A stretch of DNA of 64,000 nucleotides from Scatophagus argus (Eukaryota > Chordata > Actinopteri > Scatophagidae), in NCBI RefSeq assembly GCF_020382885.2, contig NC_058511.1:925001-989000 (forward strand), written 5' to 3'. The translations under genes were made by a program, and so were the position numbers. Shown here in pieces: positions 13,807-25,597 of the stretch (its first letter is position 1; the number at the start of each line of letters is the position of its first letter). The notes beneath the pieces were generated by a model, which worked only from the letters and a program-made list of their open reading frames with translations, did no database searches and had not been told where the DNA came from.

Positions 13807-15107
13807 TTGCATTGATAGTCAAAATGCCTTATGTAATCTCACTCGGCTAAACTGACCTCAGCTTACAGCATTTAGTTTAGTGCAGTTAGCTTAGCTTAGC
13901 ATGCAGACGGGAAACGAGCACAGCGAGCCTGGTTCACGAGGGTCACAAAGTCCACCTCCCTGCACCTCTGAGGTTCGCTCGGTTTAATTAATAAGAAACG
14001 TAGTGAAATACAAGTGTGAAAATTCCGATTTGTTTTCCTGAAGATGAACCAGTTGCCAGGCAACCTGTGAACACTCCAGGAAGTTACCAGTAAAGCAGCA
14101 AACAGGACATAAACAAGATGTTAATGTTAATGAGTTAGTTTGGCTTTTTCACACATGAATGAACTTTTCCACACCTTCCCTTCACCCGTGGAAACAAAGT
14201 CCCAGCAAGGCGATGACCTCACATCCAGAAATCTGTCTTTGTGTTGCGACCATCTGAGCCATCAGGTCCAATCAGGTGTTGGATGAAGAGACGAGTCACT
14301 TTCATCTGCTCAGCCGGCGAAGGAAGATTAACGGCTGCAGACGACTGCTTCATCTGAAACACACACAGTGTAGACACCTGCCTGTGTGTGCGTGTGTGTC
14401 ACATGTGTGTCATGTGTTCCTGATCGCATGAATGCCTGCAGGCCGCTCCAGCTCGTCTGTTTTAACGTCTTTAATTAACCCTGAGGCTTTCATTACGTAA
14501 CAGGATCGCACAGAGCTGCCACACAAACACACACTGAAGCTGGTCTGAGGTCAGTTTCAGTCTCAGCCTGAAGCTAATGTGGGAGGAAATCAAAGGGAGC
14601 CTGTCTGATCTCTGTGTGCAGAAATAAAGTTTGTTGCTCTTCCTCTCATCACAGAAAACGTGGTGGCTGATCAGCACGCCGTCAACCCAAACGCTGCGTT
14701 CAAGGTGTGGCCAAAGGCAGAACTTTAATTTACTTAAGTGAAAGTATTAATACCACGTTGTGAAAACAATTCTCAACAAGCAGTCCGACATGTAAGTGTT
14801 GTCGGTAAAACGTGCTTTTTCCAGGTTTAAAACGTTTAGTTCTGTGATATACACTGAGATTTATTTATTTGTTTCTATACTTTTATTCATGCTCATATAT
14901 TCCAGTGCAACCTGAAACGAGTAATGGATTACAGTTTAAAGCAGTCAGTAACCCTCTCATTAAACCGGTCAGTTGACTGGTCAGTGAACCAGTCAGTTGT
15001 TTAAGCTGTTCTGGACTCTGAGTCTGAGAATGTGACTTCAGGGACTGAAACCAAACAATTGCCTTCATGCCTCTGGCTGCCTGAGTCAACAAACACACGC
15101 TCTCACA

Positions 15108-15357
15108 CACACACACACACACACTCACGGACACACTCACTCACTCACTCACTCACACACTCACTCACACACTCACACACACTCACACACACACTCACAC
15201 ACTCCGGCGGCTGTGCTCAACTTCCTCACTTTCTGCTTCTCCAACATCCTCACGCTGCCCTCGCTGTCTCACTCTCTCTCCGTCTCTCGCTGTCTCACTC
15301 TCTCTCTCTCTCTCTCTCTCTGTCTCTGTCTCTCTCTCTGTCTCCCTCTCTGTCTCA

Positions 15358-15389
<32 letters not shown>

Positions 15390-15420
15390 GTCTCTCTCTC
15401 TGTCTCTCTCTCTGTCTCTG
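15108..15420. repeat. Compound (CA)n, (ACTC)n and (CT)n simple repeats
   Basis: A CA tract and imperfect ACTC and ACAC units (15108-15202) are followed after about 70 bases by interrupted CT/GTCT repeats (15270-15420). No gene is involved; open frames across it only encode dipeptide repeats. Confidence 0.9.
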
Positions 15421-16187
15421 ATTAATTACCACTAAATCACCCACAGTCACGAAACGACGGGCAGCTTTTCTTTCTCTGAGTCCTTCACTCTCTTCCTCCT
15501 TTTCTCCAGCTTCCGTCCTCCTTCGGTCGTACTTCAGACGGTCCTCCTCCTCCTCCTTTCTCATTGTTCTGGGATAAAGTGCAGGATTGCTCATTCACTG
15601 GCGCTGAACTTGTTTTCTCGGCAGTGAACGCCCCACGCCACAGTCCCACAGTCACACATTCACACCTGGAAGCTTCACACTGCAAACAGGCTAACAGTCC
15701 GCTAATCCAAACTCCATCAGACTACAGACACTCCTGTTCAGATATTACTGCACAACTCGTTCTGCTTACTGCTTTGTGCTGACAGGCCAGATGTGACCGG
15801 GTGTGTCGATCGAGTCTGTTTGGCTCCGAGTCGTTCGAGTGCTGCGATGAAGTTAGTTTTAGGTTGTCACAGCCCATCGCTGTGGTCGCTAGCTGCACCA
15901 GCTACTTTGCAGATTGACAGTAATTCAAATTAAAGAGATGAAAACGTATAAATAAATATAATAACAGCACACCGTCTGAACTGGAGCCTCACTGCTTACA
16001 GCACTACTTATGTAAGGATAATCTGATGCTAATGCTCGTGCTATGCTAATCCTGTTCTGTGGTGTTACTGAAGTGGAAGATCTGAACGCGTCTTCCACTG
16101 CTGAAGATTTGCCTCTCAGGTGCACTTGAGTAATAAGTATGAATACTAAATTGCATAAGTACAGTCTTACACACCACGGGTGTGCTG

Positions 16188-16189
16188 TG

Positions 16190-16224
<35 letters not shown>

Positions 16225-16286
16225 GGTGGGAAACACAGCAGGGCTTCCTGATCTCGATAGCACTTAACAAGGGTGGAGGGGGTCTG

Positions 16287-16349
<63 letters not shown>
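16188..16349. repeat. Two (TG)n microsatellites
   Basis: A TG tract at 16192-16220 is followed by a long, almost pure one of about 30 units at 16290-16349. It is among the longest dinucleotide arrays in the window. Long TG runs can adopt Z-DNA. Confidence 0.9.
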
Positions 16350-16350
<1 letters not shown>

Positions 16351-16906
16351 CTGAGTCCCGTCCACGCTCTTCAGTCACCTCGTTTCAGTCCTGTTTATCT
16401 CCCGAGTCACGTACTAACATCATCTGGGATGTTTCCGACAAAGTTCAAGCACAGAGAAACGTGTCACTTAATTCAAGCTAACGGTGTGTTTCACTTCCTG
16501 TCGCTGTAACCTCCAGGAAAGTCAAAGTGAGAAGGGAACTTTAAAACTTCACCTCGTCTGTGAACACTTCTGAGTGCCATCAGGCAGATTTTCATCAGCA
16601 ACAGTGAAGACAACAACAACTCCCATGATCCCACTCTGCCATGACTGTGACAAGACTGGAGCTTATTTGTTGTTAACGGTTTGACGAGCTTTAGAAAAAA
16701 TACTTGGTTATTTGTTTCATGATTGTGGCAGGAAAAGGAAATACAAACATATCATCTGTACAGCCCATCACGCGACGTGGAGTTAACGTGTTGTGGCCCC
16801 AAAACGCGACCCACGACCCCCCTGCAGCAACTCAAACTACGTACTGTGCCTTTAAAGGTGTGGACTTCCTGAATGCATATGTTACTGTGACAGTGTGTTC
16901 AAACTG

Positions 16907-16950
<44 letters not shown>

Positions 16951-17100
16951 ATTGGACTGACAGGCGTAGGCTCTGCTACAATAAGAGCCTGTGTAGCTTC
17001 AGCAGGGGGCAGGAAGCACTGAGAGGGGCAGAAAGAGGGCAGAGAGGGGCATGAAGTCGGGTCAAACACCCTGGGAGCAGGCCTGGGAAAACCATGGGAA

Positions 17101-17250
17101 CAGAGGAGGGGGGAGGAGAAGGGAGGAGAAGGGAGGAGGGGAGAGGAGAGGAGGAAAGGACAGGAGAGGAGAGGAGAGGAAAGGAGAGGAGGAGAGGAGG
17201 TGAGAGGAAAGGAGAGAAGAGAAGAGGAGAGGAGAGGAGGAAAGGAAGTC
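17101..17250. repeat. 150-base polypurine (GGAGA)n-like tract
   Basis: Almost every base on the plus strand is purine, built from degenerate GGAGA, GGAAA and GAGGA units. Such mirror-like polypurine tracts can form intramolecular triplexes. It lies in intergenic DNA, directly after a TG array (16909-16948). Confidence 0.85.
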
Positions 17251-19599
17251 AGAACACGAGCAGCTAAAGTTAACCTCCTACAAGCTAACATTGGGTAGGT
17301 GATGCTGAGCTTTTCTAAACCTCCCAGGTGACTCACCTGCACCTACTGCAGACGTCAGCTTGTTCTTTCATTTGGTGTGAAGTCATTCGAGCTGAAGGTT
17401 ATGATGCGGCAGCTGCAGGTGAGCTCACTGTGCTGTTATTATGGCAGCATCACCTGTGGCTGCACTCACCTGATGAGTGGGAGTAACAGTAAGGGATGAC
17501 ATTCAGCTCACACACATCACACGTTTCCTTCAGGTCGGTGCACAAAAAACAGAATATAAAGACACGAGTTCACGAGTCCCAAATCTCTTGAATCCGAGTT
17601 GCAAACCAGAGTTCTGATCTCTGGTGTGATGCTGTCAGCAGAGTCAGGACGTTCCCTGCAGGTGAGATCACAGTGTCATCTGCAAACACTTAAATACTTG
17701 TTCTTGACAAAGAGGTTGGTGCACGACATCTGGTTTCTGCTTTAAAGACAAAGACGAGGCCACAAGGTGCTCCTTAGGCCAAAGAATTAAAAGCCCTAAT
17801 GGTGTGTTTGCTCTTGAGAACCTGTTGAATCGCCTGTTTGCTGCCACCTTTGTGGCCTGGAGGACATCTGGTCTTGAAGACAGACTGAGGCTTCACTCTG
17901 ACCATTTTTATCAGAGCCGATCAAAGTTTGTCCTCGACGTCGCACAAGATACACGAACAAGCCTCAGCGGAGCAGGCGGTGCTGATGTGTCGGGTTGCGG
18001 CTGACAGGGGACCTGGTCTGGTGTGGAATCTGGGAGATAATCTTGGGTAAGCCTCCTCCGGCTGCTTGTGGAGCTCAGGTCTGAGGGCGACTATCAGGAC
18101 GTGTGATCTCAGATGACCGGTCCCACAGCTCGACTGCGCCCAACAATGCGGGCCTCTCAGCAGCACCAAAGAATAACACTCTTTCACTGCAGAAACACAC
18201 AATTATCCTTTTCTCTCTTCACGCAGTTCCCTGTCTGCCTCTAACCCTCCGAGTCTTCCTTCCTTCCCTCCATCGGTCAGGATGCTAATTCACTTAAAGT
18301 ACGACTGTGCGCACAAAGAAAGTCCATTCATTCTCTCCACAAGTGGCAAACACCATCAAAGCTCTTCTCGTGCTCTGGATTCATGTGTTTAAAGTCCATT
18401 TTTGAGGTTATGTGTCTCACAGCACTTTGCTCAAAGGGATATTTTATCACTTCCATTGAAATCTGCTGGCAGTTATTTTGAACAGTAAAACTAACAAACA
18501 CATTTTTCCTAACCAACAAACACGACTGAAGACAACCTCCTGAGAGGACGTCCAGTGTCTGTTTTCAAGACCAAGCAGACATGAAAAGATTTCTCTGTTG
18601 AACTGCACCTCTGAGAAGTTGTTAAATGTGTTTTAACTGGCGGATCCGATGTGACCGTGAGTCACACAGCTGATTTAACGTACAACAATGAAACGCAGTC
18701 GTTGTCATCCAGAGGGAAGCGTAACATGCAGAACAGTGGGAGAAGTTGTTCAAGGCTCTCAGATGACTGAAAGCTTAAATAACCACCTCATTAAACTAAC
18801 TCTAACCTTCGTCTCCCATCATTCACATTCATTTGGATAAACCAGAAGTCATCACATTCGAATGCTGCTCGGCGGCTCGACAGTTTCAGCGTCGTTCAGC
18901 CCAAAGTTCTGGTGTTTCGGACTGGACCTGCTGAGCAGCAGACAGACGCAGTGAGCTGACTGGGGTGGAGACCAAAACAGAGCTACAACAGTACAAACCC
19001 TGGACGTGAGCAGGTGGACACGAACTCGACTCCAGTTTGATGGTGTTGCTTTGTGTCTGCTGGGTGTGGAAGCAGCAGCAGTTTACTCACACGCTGACCA
19101 TATCAGGTCTTCGTGATGTTCCTGAGAATCGGAGGTCTGGTCACACTGAAATATTACTGAAGCTGAGGGGACTTTCCCAGAAGCTCTCAGACGACACACA
19201 CACACACACACACACACACAAAGTAAAGTGCTGGGAGAGTCGGGGGAGTTGGATATCAGCTGACCGTGTGTGAAAGTGTGTGTCGTGGAGAGTCTGAGAT
19301 GGGCGAGCAGGTCTTTCCCACACCCACTTTCTCTCTTCAGAATGTGCCACAAATGACAACACACACACACACACACAATGCGGCCCCCCATCACTGGAAC
19401 GTGTGGGATCAGGAGGCCACAGAAATCAGGTCACGTTCCTGAAGAGGAGGCAGTTTGCAATAACAGCAAAACTGGACCCACAGAACCACGTAGTGGGAGA
19501 AACCACTCCTGAAACTCTTCTCCCCTGCAGTATCATTAATGAAACTGGATTGGAACAAAAGACAAGCTGCATTTCAGCACTGATCTGGGATGTCTAATT

Positions 19600-19860
19600 C
19601 TGTTGTACTGAAGCTTGTTATTCTGTAAGTCGCTTTGGATAAAAGCCGACCGTCAGCAGGATGGTTCTGCCTTGTGAGTCGGGTCCTGCTCAGGGTTTCT
19701 TCCTGTTAAAAGGCAGTTTCCCCTTGCCACTGTCTGTTTGCTCAGGGGTTCAGGCTCTGGGTTTCTGTAAAGCATCTAGAGACATTTTGATTGTATAAGG
19801 TGCTACATAAATAAATTGAAATTGAAAAGCGTCTCTAAATGAAGTGTAATGTCATGTGAT
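19600..19860 (+). mobile_element. Nested teleost retroposon tails
   Basis: The outer element shows the common fish tail GTAAGTCGCTTTGGATAAAA and resumes at 19825 with AAAAGCGTCTCTAAATGA. Between the two halves (about 19647-19824) sits another familiar teleost 3' tail, with CTTCCTGTTAAAAGGCAGTT, CTCTGGGTTTCTGTAAAGC and a terminal ATTGAAATTGAA microsatellite. The sequence AAAAGC flanks the inner piece on both sides (19641-19646 and 19825-19830), as expected of a target-site duplication. Confidence 0.65.
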
Positions 19861-20772
19861 GTACCCCAAATATAATACTGACTAAAGAGAGTCGACTTTT
19901 CCTGGAAAACAGTCGGCAGCGCTGATGTTCGCTGACGACCAAACCCGAAACCGGCCTGATTCAGGTGGGTCTCTGCTCACGCTCTGATCCACGTACTGAC
20001 ACACAGATCTGAGACCCGCAGCAGCATCAGGGCCCCACCGGAATACCAGAATCTGGACTGGATTCAGGTTTCAGACACGAGGCACCAAGCGGACCCCTGA
20101 ACGGCGTGTGTGTGCGTGTGTGTGTGTGCGTGCGCGTGCGCGCCCTGCAGCAGGAATGTGTGTGTGGTGTCGATCTGCTCGACGTGTTAAAGCCTCCTGA
20201 GGTGAAGCTAATGCTGACCAGAGCAGAGACGAGTGAAGCCCTCAGCGCTGACACGACTCTCACACACGAGGAGAGTCGACTCAGCTTCAGCGGCAGGCGG
20301 TGAGGATGACGAGCAACACGGGCGGCAGCCGTGCTGTCAGAAACGTGGACGGAAAACCCGGCAATAAAACACGAGTTTATAGAAAGAAAACTGATGATGA
20401 GCGTCTGATCCTCCCAAGACAAACGACAGCATCAGCAGTTTAAGTAAATGTCACAGATCCCCCTTAAGGGGAGGAAATGTGATGTTGTTACAGAGCCACC
20501 GTCCACAGGGGGACGAGGTCGGGGTGGACGGATGCGTCCACATTTAACCCAGGAGACATCCGTCTGCTTCCTGTCGCTGACACTCAGCTTTTGCTAATCT
20601 CAACCAAAACACAAATCCTCTAATTTTAACCAGACTTAAAGCATACAAACGTCACATCGGAAAACATTTTCATTTCAGTGTGGAGGACCAAACCCCCAAA
20701 AACTCAACACAAAGACCAGAGAACAGATTTCTGTCATCTCAGGTGGGGAGAAGAGACGAAAACACTCACTGA

Positions 20773-20829
20773 TTAAAATGCTTGTGTGTGTGTGTGTGTG
20801 TGTGTGCGTGTGTGTGTGTGTGTGCGTGT
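20773..20829. repeat. (TG)n microsatellite
   Basis: An interrupted TG/CG dinucleotide array in intergenic DNA. Confidence 0.85.
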
Positions 20830-21540
20830 TGGACGGACACGCGCTCAGGTGGACAAATAAAGACTTTACAAAAGCACTTGAATCTGTGTGGATTTTCAGA
20901 CTGGGTGTTGCCCCTGATAAGTTCAAACCAGACGACGCCTGTGGGCCAGAGAGATAAGAAACTCCACAGCAGCTCACCTTACAAAATAAACACCAAGAAT
21001 TTCACCAAAACGTCAAACACGACTTCAGAGTGGAAAATCTGCGTCCAAACACACGAGTCGCACACATCCACCAACCGATTCACACTGAAACAACTGACGG
21101 ATGTTCACGCGCTGCCTGAACGGAGACGGATGTGAAGCTGCACACCAGCGTCCTCAGCTTCCACCACGCGTCACAGCGTCACGTCTCCGTCCCCGTCAGC
21201 CGACTGAAGACAGGAGCCACATGTCAGTGACGGGAGGTGGTGCTGCTGATGACAGGTATGTTCCACGGTCTGGACTTCACCTTTCACACACACACACACA
21301 CACACACTCAGTCCCAGGGCTTCCCATAGGCTGTCGAGTGTGTGTTGACGTGTTTGGAGATTAGAGCTGCAGGCCTCTCTGACAGCCCATCACCGTCTTC
21401 AATGCTGAGGACACCTCCTTCTCCTCCTCCTTCTCCTGCTCCTCATCCTCCTCGTCCTCGTCCTCCTCCTCCTCCTCCTTGTCCTCCTTCTGTTCTGATA
21501 AAACAAAAGGTTCTTCTCTGACTCTTGTGTCTTGTGAGTT

Positions 21541-21632
21541 TGGAGGAGAGGTGGAGGAGAGGCTGGAGGAGAGGTGGAGGAGAGGCTGGAGGAGAGGTGG
21601 AGGAGAGGTGGAGGAGAGGTGGAGGAGAGGGG
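21541..21632. repeat. GGAGGAGAGGT minisatellite, purine-rich
   Basis: Tandem copies of GGAGGAGAGGT and GGAGGAGAGGCT, with the unit degrading at the edges. Just upstream (21418-21485) is a pyrimidine-rich TCC/CTC tract, so the two stretches are partly complementary and could pair. Confidence 0.8.
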
Positions 21633-21754
21633 GCATCAAATTGACTCAACACGTCTGCTCCCTCTGGAGCCGAACTCTCTGCTGGTTTGGTTTGATTGTT
21701 CAAACTTTACTATTAACTTTATTGTCAGCTTTCTGAGTGAAGCAGAGAGTCTGG

Positions 21755-21825
21755 ACCTCTCTCTCTCTCTGTCTCTCTCTCTCTCTCTGTCTCTCTCTGT
21801 CTCTCTGTCTCTCTGTCTCTCTCTG

Positions 21826-21860
<35 letters not shown>
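21755..21860. repeat. (CT)n/(CA)n compound microsatellite
   Basis: CTCTCTGT units turn directly into a CA tract at about 21837. Confidence 0.85.
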
Positions 21861-22697
21861 AAGCGAGTCCTGATGGGAAACTGGGGTCAGGTGACAGGAA
21901 GGAAGTGGAGTAGGAGCACCTGCAGGTTGGTCGTTCGACGTGTCTGCAGCTTTCCTTCACCACAACAATGAGCCATTATGTCCTCACACAACAGACATTC
22001 ATACAGTCTGTGGGAGTGAATTAAAGGCTGGTGATAAAACGCCACAAATCCCTCCTCACCTCCCGCCACACACTTTACGGTCACTTTGCTTTCTGCCTGA
22101 AGGCGCCGTGACCTCATTAATGATTATCAGCTAAATTACTTGTTGTATTTCATCCTCAGCTAAAGACAAACACATGACACAAATGATGTTTTATACAAAA
22201 CCTCCCATCTTAAAGGAAGCCTGAGATTCAGTTCAAACAGTCGGTTTAAGAACTACCTGAAGAAAGAGAATCAACACACTGACTAACACTCATGTTTCAC
22301 AGTGATGACAAATACGCCTTTTATCAGGTGATAACCAATCAAACCTCACATTTAGTCTGATTATCATTACAAACGCAACAGGATTCAGCCAGTGCAATTG
22401 TGACTGCTCAGATTCCTGAACAGCTGGTCACATGACACGAGACAAACGTCCTGAGCCACACACCCGTCTGACTGGACAGCATAAATAAGAGCTGCGGCGA
22501 CGTGGAACATTTATCTGTTTTTATCTGGTTCAGTTCTACACCAGTGCTCATGTGACTTAGAAAGCCTTAAAAAGCAGCTTTCATCTGCACTTAGCTGCTC
22601 AGACTTTTTCTCTCCAGCTGCTTGGAGCTTCACCAACAAAACTCAGCAGAGCGAATAAAAACATCTACCAGAAGTGTCCTCCACCTCCTCAACATGC

Positions 22698-22699
22698 AC

Positions 22700-22730
<31 letters not shown>

Positions 22731-22853
22731 GTTGGACGTCCTGTGGGAACGCGGGGTTGAGTGGTGTGAGGTCTGAGGCGTCGTGGCGACGGACGGGTGG
22801 CGAGCACCGTCTCACTGAGAATAATACAGCACTTCCTCCTATTCTCTCTCTCT

Positions 22854-22894
<41 letters not shown>
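22698..22894. repeat. Opposed (TG)n and (CA)n arrays
   Basis: A TG tract (22698-22732) and a CA tract (22856-22894) lie about 125 bases apart in inverse orientation. A transcript across them could fold into a long hairpin. Confidence 0.8.
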
Positions 22895-22895
<1 letters not shown>

Positions 22896-23703
22896 CTTCC
22901 AGTCATGTTCTCTTGTTCCAAAAGGATTTCCGACTCACGGCGTGGCGCTCCGGCCCAGTGTTCGGGGGACGATATTCCTCCCTGGACACCCAGTGTTTCC
23001 TGCTATAGGATGGCCCTGCTTGTCCTCTGTGACCCCTGACACCAATAAACCTGTGATATCATCAACACACACACATCCACACACACGGCAGGTCTTTACA
23101 CACATTTTGCTGGCAGCTTCTCACCCTGGACCTCGTGACAAAGGAGTATGATGTGTGAATGGGACTTTCTCCACTGTTCTACCTCAGTCCTGGCAGCGTT
23201 ACCTCACCATCGTGGAGACGGAGGACGAAATGTTGTGATCATCATAATAAAGTCCTGACTCACACGCTGGATCGTATTTTCCTCCCTCCTGACCCTCCAC
23301 CAGTAAGGAGAACTACTTCATCCCAGCTCGTCTCCGAGGCTGAAGCTTGTCTGCTTGTGCTGAACTTAAATAAAACTTTGTCCTCTTAAATCCCAAAAGG
23401 CTTCCTAACACAAAGAGCTGCTCCTGATGGTGAAATTCTGAGAACATTCTTAAAATCACGATTTCTGAGAAGTTCAGACTAAATCCTGGTAGCTTGTAAA
23501 GCAGAGGAGAACATATTGTGGACAGAGTCAGTGCTCTGAAGGAGCTTTTCAGGTTGGTTTCCCAGTCAGTCACACCAGTAAAGAATTTCTGTTTTTATCT
23601 ATTAAGCATTAAATACAACACAACAGCAGCAAACGTTTAAAGCTTTAATGTGCCTCACTGCTGAGGTGAAGAGGAGTTCAACCAATGAGAGGGTGCTGAC
23701 AAT

Positions 23704-23911
23704 ATATCAGCTGGTGTGTGTGTGTGTGTGTGTGTGGATAAATTATAACTCCTGCATTAAATCCTTGTTGTACTGCAAAAAGATTAGCAGGTGTGAAAAG
23801 ACAGCCACCTCAGTGTGTGTGTGTGTGTGTGTGTGTGTGTCTGACCTCTCTCACACGATGATTGGGTTTCACTGTGGGAAAGTCTCTCTCTCACACACAC
23901 ACACACACACA
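23704..23911. repeat. Cluster of TG, TG and CA arrays
   Basis: TG tracts at 23714-23735 and 23814-23841 and a CA tract at 23892-23912 lie within 210 bases; the last is inverse to the first two. Confidence 0.8.
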
Positions 23912-24348
23912 GTGTGTCACTATTTGTGTCTCTGTCTGTTCCTGCAGTCTCATGACACACAAACCACTGCAGCAATGTGAGAATGTTGCTGTGTTAGCAT
24001 GCTGACCTTGGATGCTAACCTAGCATATACGAATGACACAAGTGAAGATGGCCGATATGTCACCACTTCCTCCACAAAGTGAAGCCGAGACATCCCGGAC
24101 ATGAGTGCTGCCACCTTGTTAAGGTGATGTCACTTGGATCCAGAGTTCCCGCCCACACCTCCGCCTGAGCCAATCAGGAGCAGCTCAATCAAAGGACGAA
24201 ATAAAACCAAGCTGATCAGAAAAATGAACACCTGAACAAACATCAGCATGATAAGAACTGCCTAAAATGACCATAACCAAAAAAAACATCTTTGGGAAAA
24301 ATTTACTTGATGAGTTTTTAGTTTGGCTGATGTCCCATATGCTAACAT

Positions 24349-24374
24349 GGGGGGGGGGGGGGGGGGGGGGGGGG
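24349..24374 (+). repeat. Pure 26-base guanine run
   Basis: A homopolymer of 26 G on the plus strand in intergenic DNA about 1.2 kb upstream of the hey2 start codon. Such tracts form G-quadruplexes and are prone to length error in sequencing. Confidence 0.95.
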
Positions 24375-24840
24375 TTATGAGCTTTACTGCAGCCAGCCAC
24401 CAGGGGGCGTCCAGGTGTTCTGGCTTCACTTTCGTTGTCTGTCTTTATTACAGTCAATGATTTAAAACTAAAATATAGTTAATCAAATAATTTATAGAAC
24501 ATTATTCAATAACATTTTTCTATTGTATATTTTCTATTTATGACTTTGGACTTGGATTATTTATGTTGATTATGCATCAAAATACCAAAGCTATTTTGTT
24601 GGTGTGGAAACTGAGTCTGAGTCTGAGGCCTTGAACTGAATTAATCACCTGTGGGTGTGATGTCACCCTCAGGTGTGTGCAGTGGATAAATGAACCTTAG
24701 AGATGCCTGAAAATAAAGCCCTAAAACAGCCATTAATGCAGCTGAAGGTGCAGTCCTCCACATTAGATTCAACCTGTCTGAAACCCACAGCCTTATATGA
24801 CTGTTTTTACTATCATAAGCAGCCTTGTTCCCATGCATGT

Positions 24841-24875
<35 letters not shown>

Positions 24876-24970
24876 AGACAGTCAGTATTATCAGGAGAGA
24901 AGGAGCAGCCCTGCCGAGACTGAAGAAATCTTCCATCTCAGATTTGTGTTTGAGTGCATGTGGGCGGATC

Positions 24971-25003
<33 letters not shown>
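24841..25003. repeat. Opposed (CA)n and (TG)n arrays upstream of hey2
   Basis: A CA tract (24841-24873) and a TG tract (24973-25002) face each other across about 100 bases. The second ends 14 bases before a candidate CSL site of hey2. Confidence 0.85.
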
Positions 25004-25004
<1 letters not shown>

Positions 25005-25015
25005 CTCCCAGGCTC

Positions 25016-25024
25016 CGTGGGAAA
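25016..25024 (+). promoter_or_regulatory. Candidate RBPJ/CSL (Notch) site upstream of hey2
   Basis: CGTGGGAAA matches the high-affinity CSL consensus and lies 574 bases upstream of the hey2 start codon. HEY genes are direct Notch targets with CSL sites in their promoters, so position and identity agree. I see no perfect paired site; a weaker CTGGGAAAA occurs near 25148. Binding is inferred only. Confidence 0.5.
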
Positions 25025-25597
25025 GCTCCAGCAGAGCAGGGAGGAGGGAGGAGGGAGGAGGAGGTGGAGGAGGACTCACCGGTCACCAGTCCAGTCTGCA
25101 GCCGACACTCGGGCCACCTGCCCTGCACGTTTAGCGGACGAGCTCTGCTGGGAAAACGACTGGTGGAAGAGAAGATTTCACTCGGGACATTTTTTCTTTT
25201 CTTGACTTTAGAGACTGAACGCAGTCAGACTGAAGATCTGCATCGTGTTCACCAGGGAGAACATGATGCAGGTTTGAGGGAGGGAAAACTTTTTGCTTTC
25301 TGAGGAGCAAACTGAGCCATAACTTCAACTCAACTCCTGGATTACAAACACGCCAAACTTCCTCTCGGGTTCCTGAGAGACTACAGACTAACCCATCAGT
25401 TTGTAGTCCAAAGTATTTTAATCTGACTGCTGGCCTGCTGGAAAGTCTCTGAATCATTCCTGTAGTGTGGATTCACACTGAGTGACCGATCAGATTTCAC
25501 AGTAAAATTCTGTAAAAAGATATCACAAACCGTAGCAAACCTCCAGGCGTCCTCCCCGGGCGGAGACACACATCCAACCGCCCGCCGTCCGGGCATC

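Larger units (their letters stand above)
11516..25597. other. Repeat-rich intergenic region between the MADF-BESS gene and hey2
   Basis: Fourteen kilobases without a gene I can support. The part near 11516-11680 is CpG-richer and is the likely promoter of the minus-strand MADF-BESS gene; a GGGGGCGG box sits near 11869. The rest holds CA/TG, CT and GA simple repeats, a nested retroposon pair (about 19600-19860) and a 26-base G run (24349-24374). The AT-rich stretch 22100-22560 lacks simple repeats and contains homeodomain-type TAAT cores; it is the most enhancer-like piece by eye, but this is weak. Confidence 0.5.

Noticed and set aside
24797-25303. 168-residue frame through CA and TG arrays
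   Set aside because: Most residues come from HT and VC dipeptide repeats; it is generated by microsatellites, as are the similar frames at 5.0, 7.9, 13.5, 16.2 and 22.6 kb.
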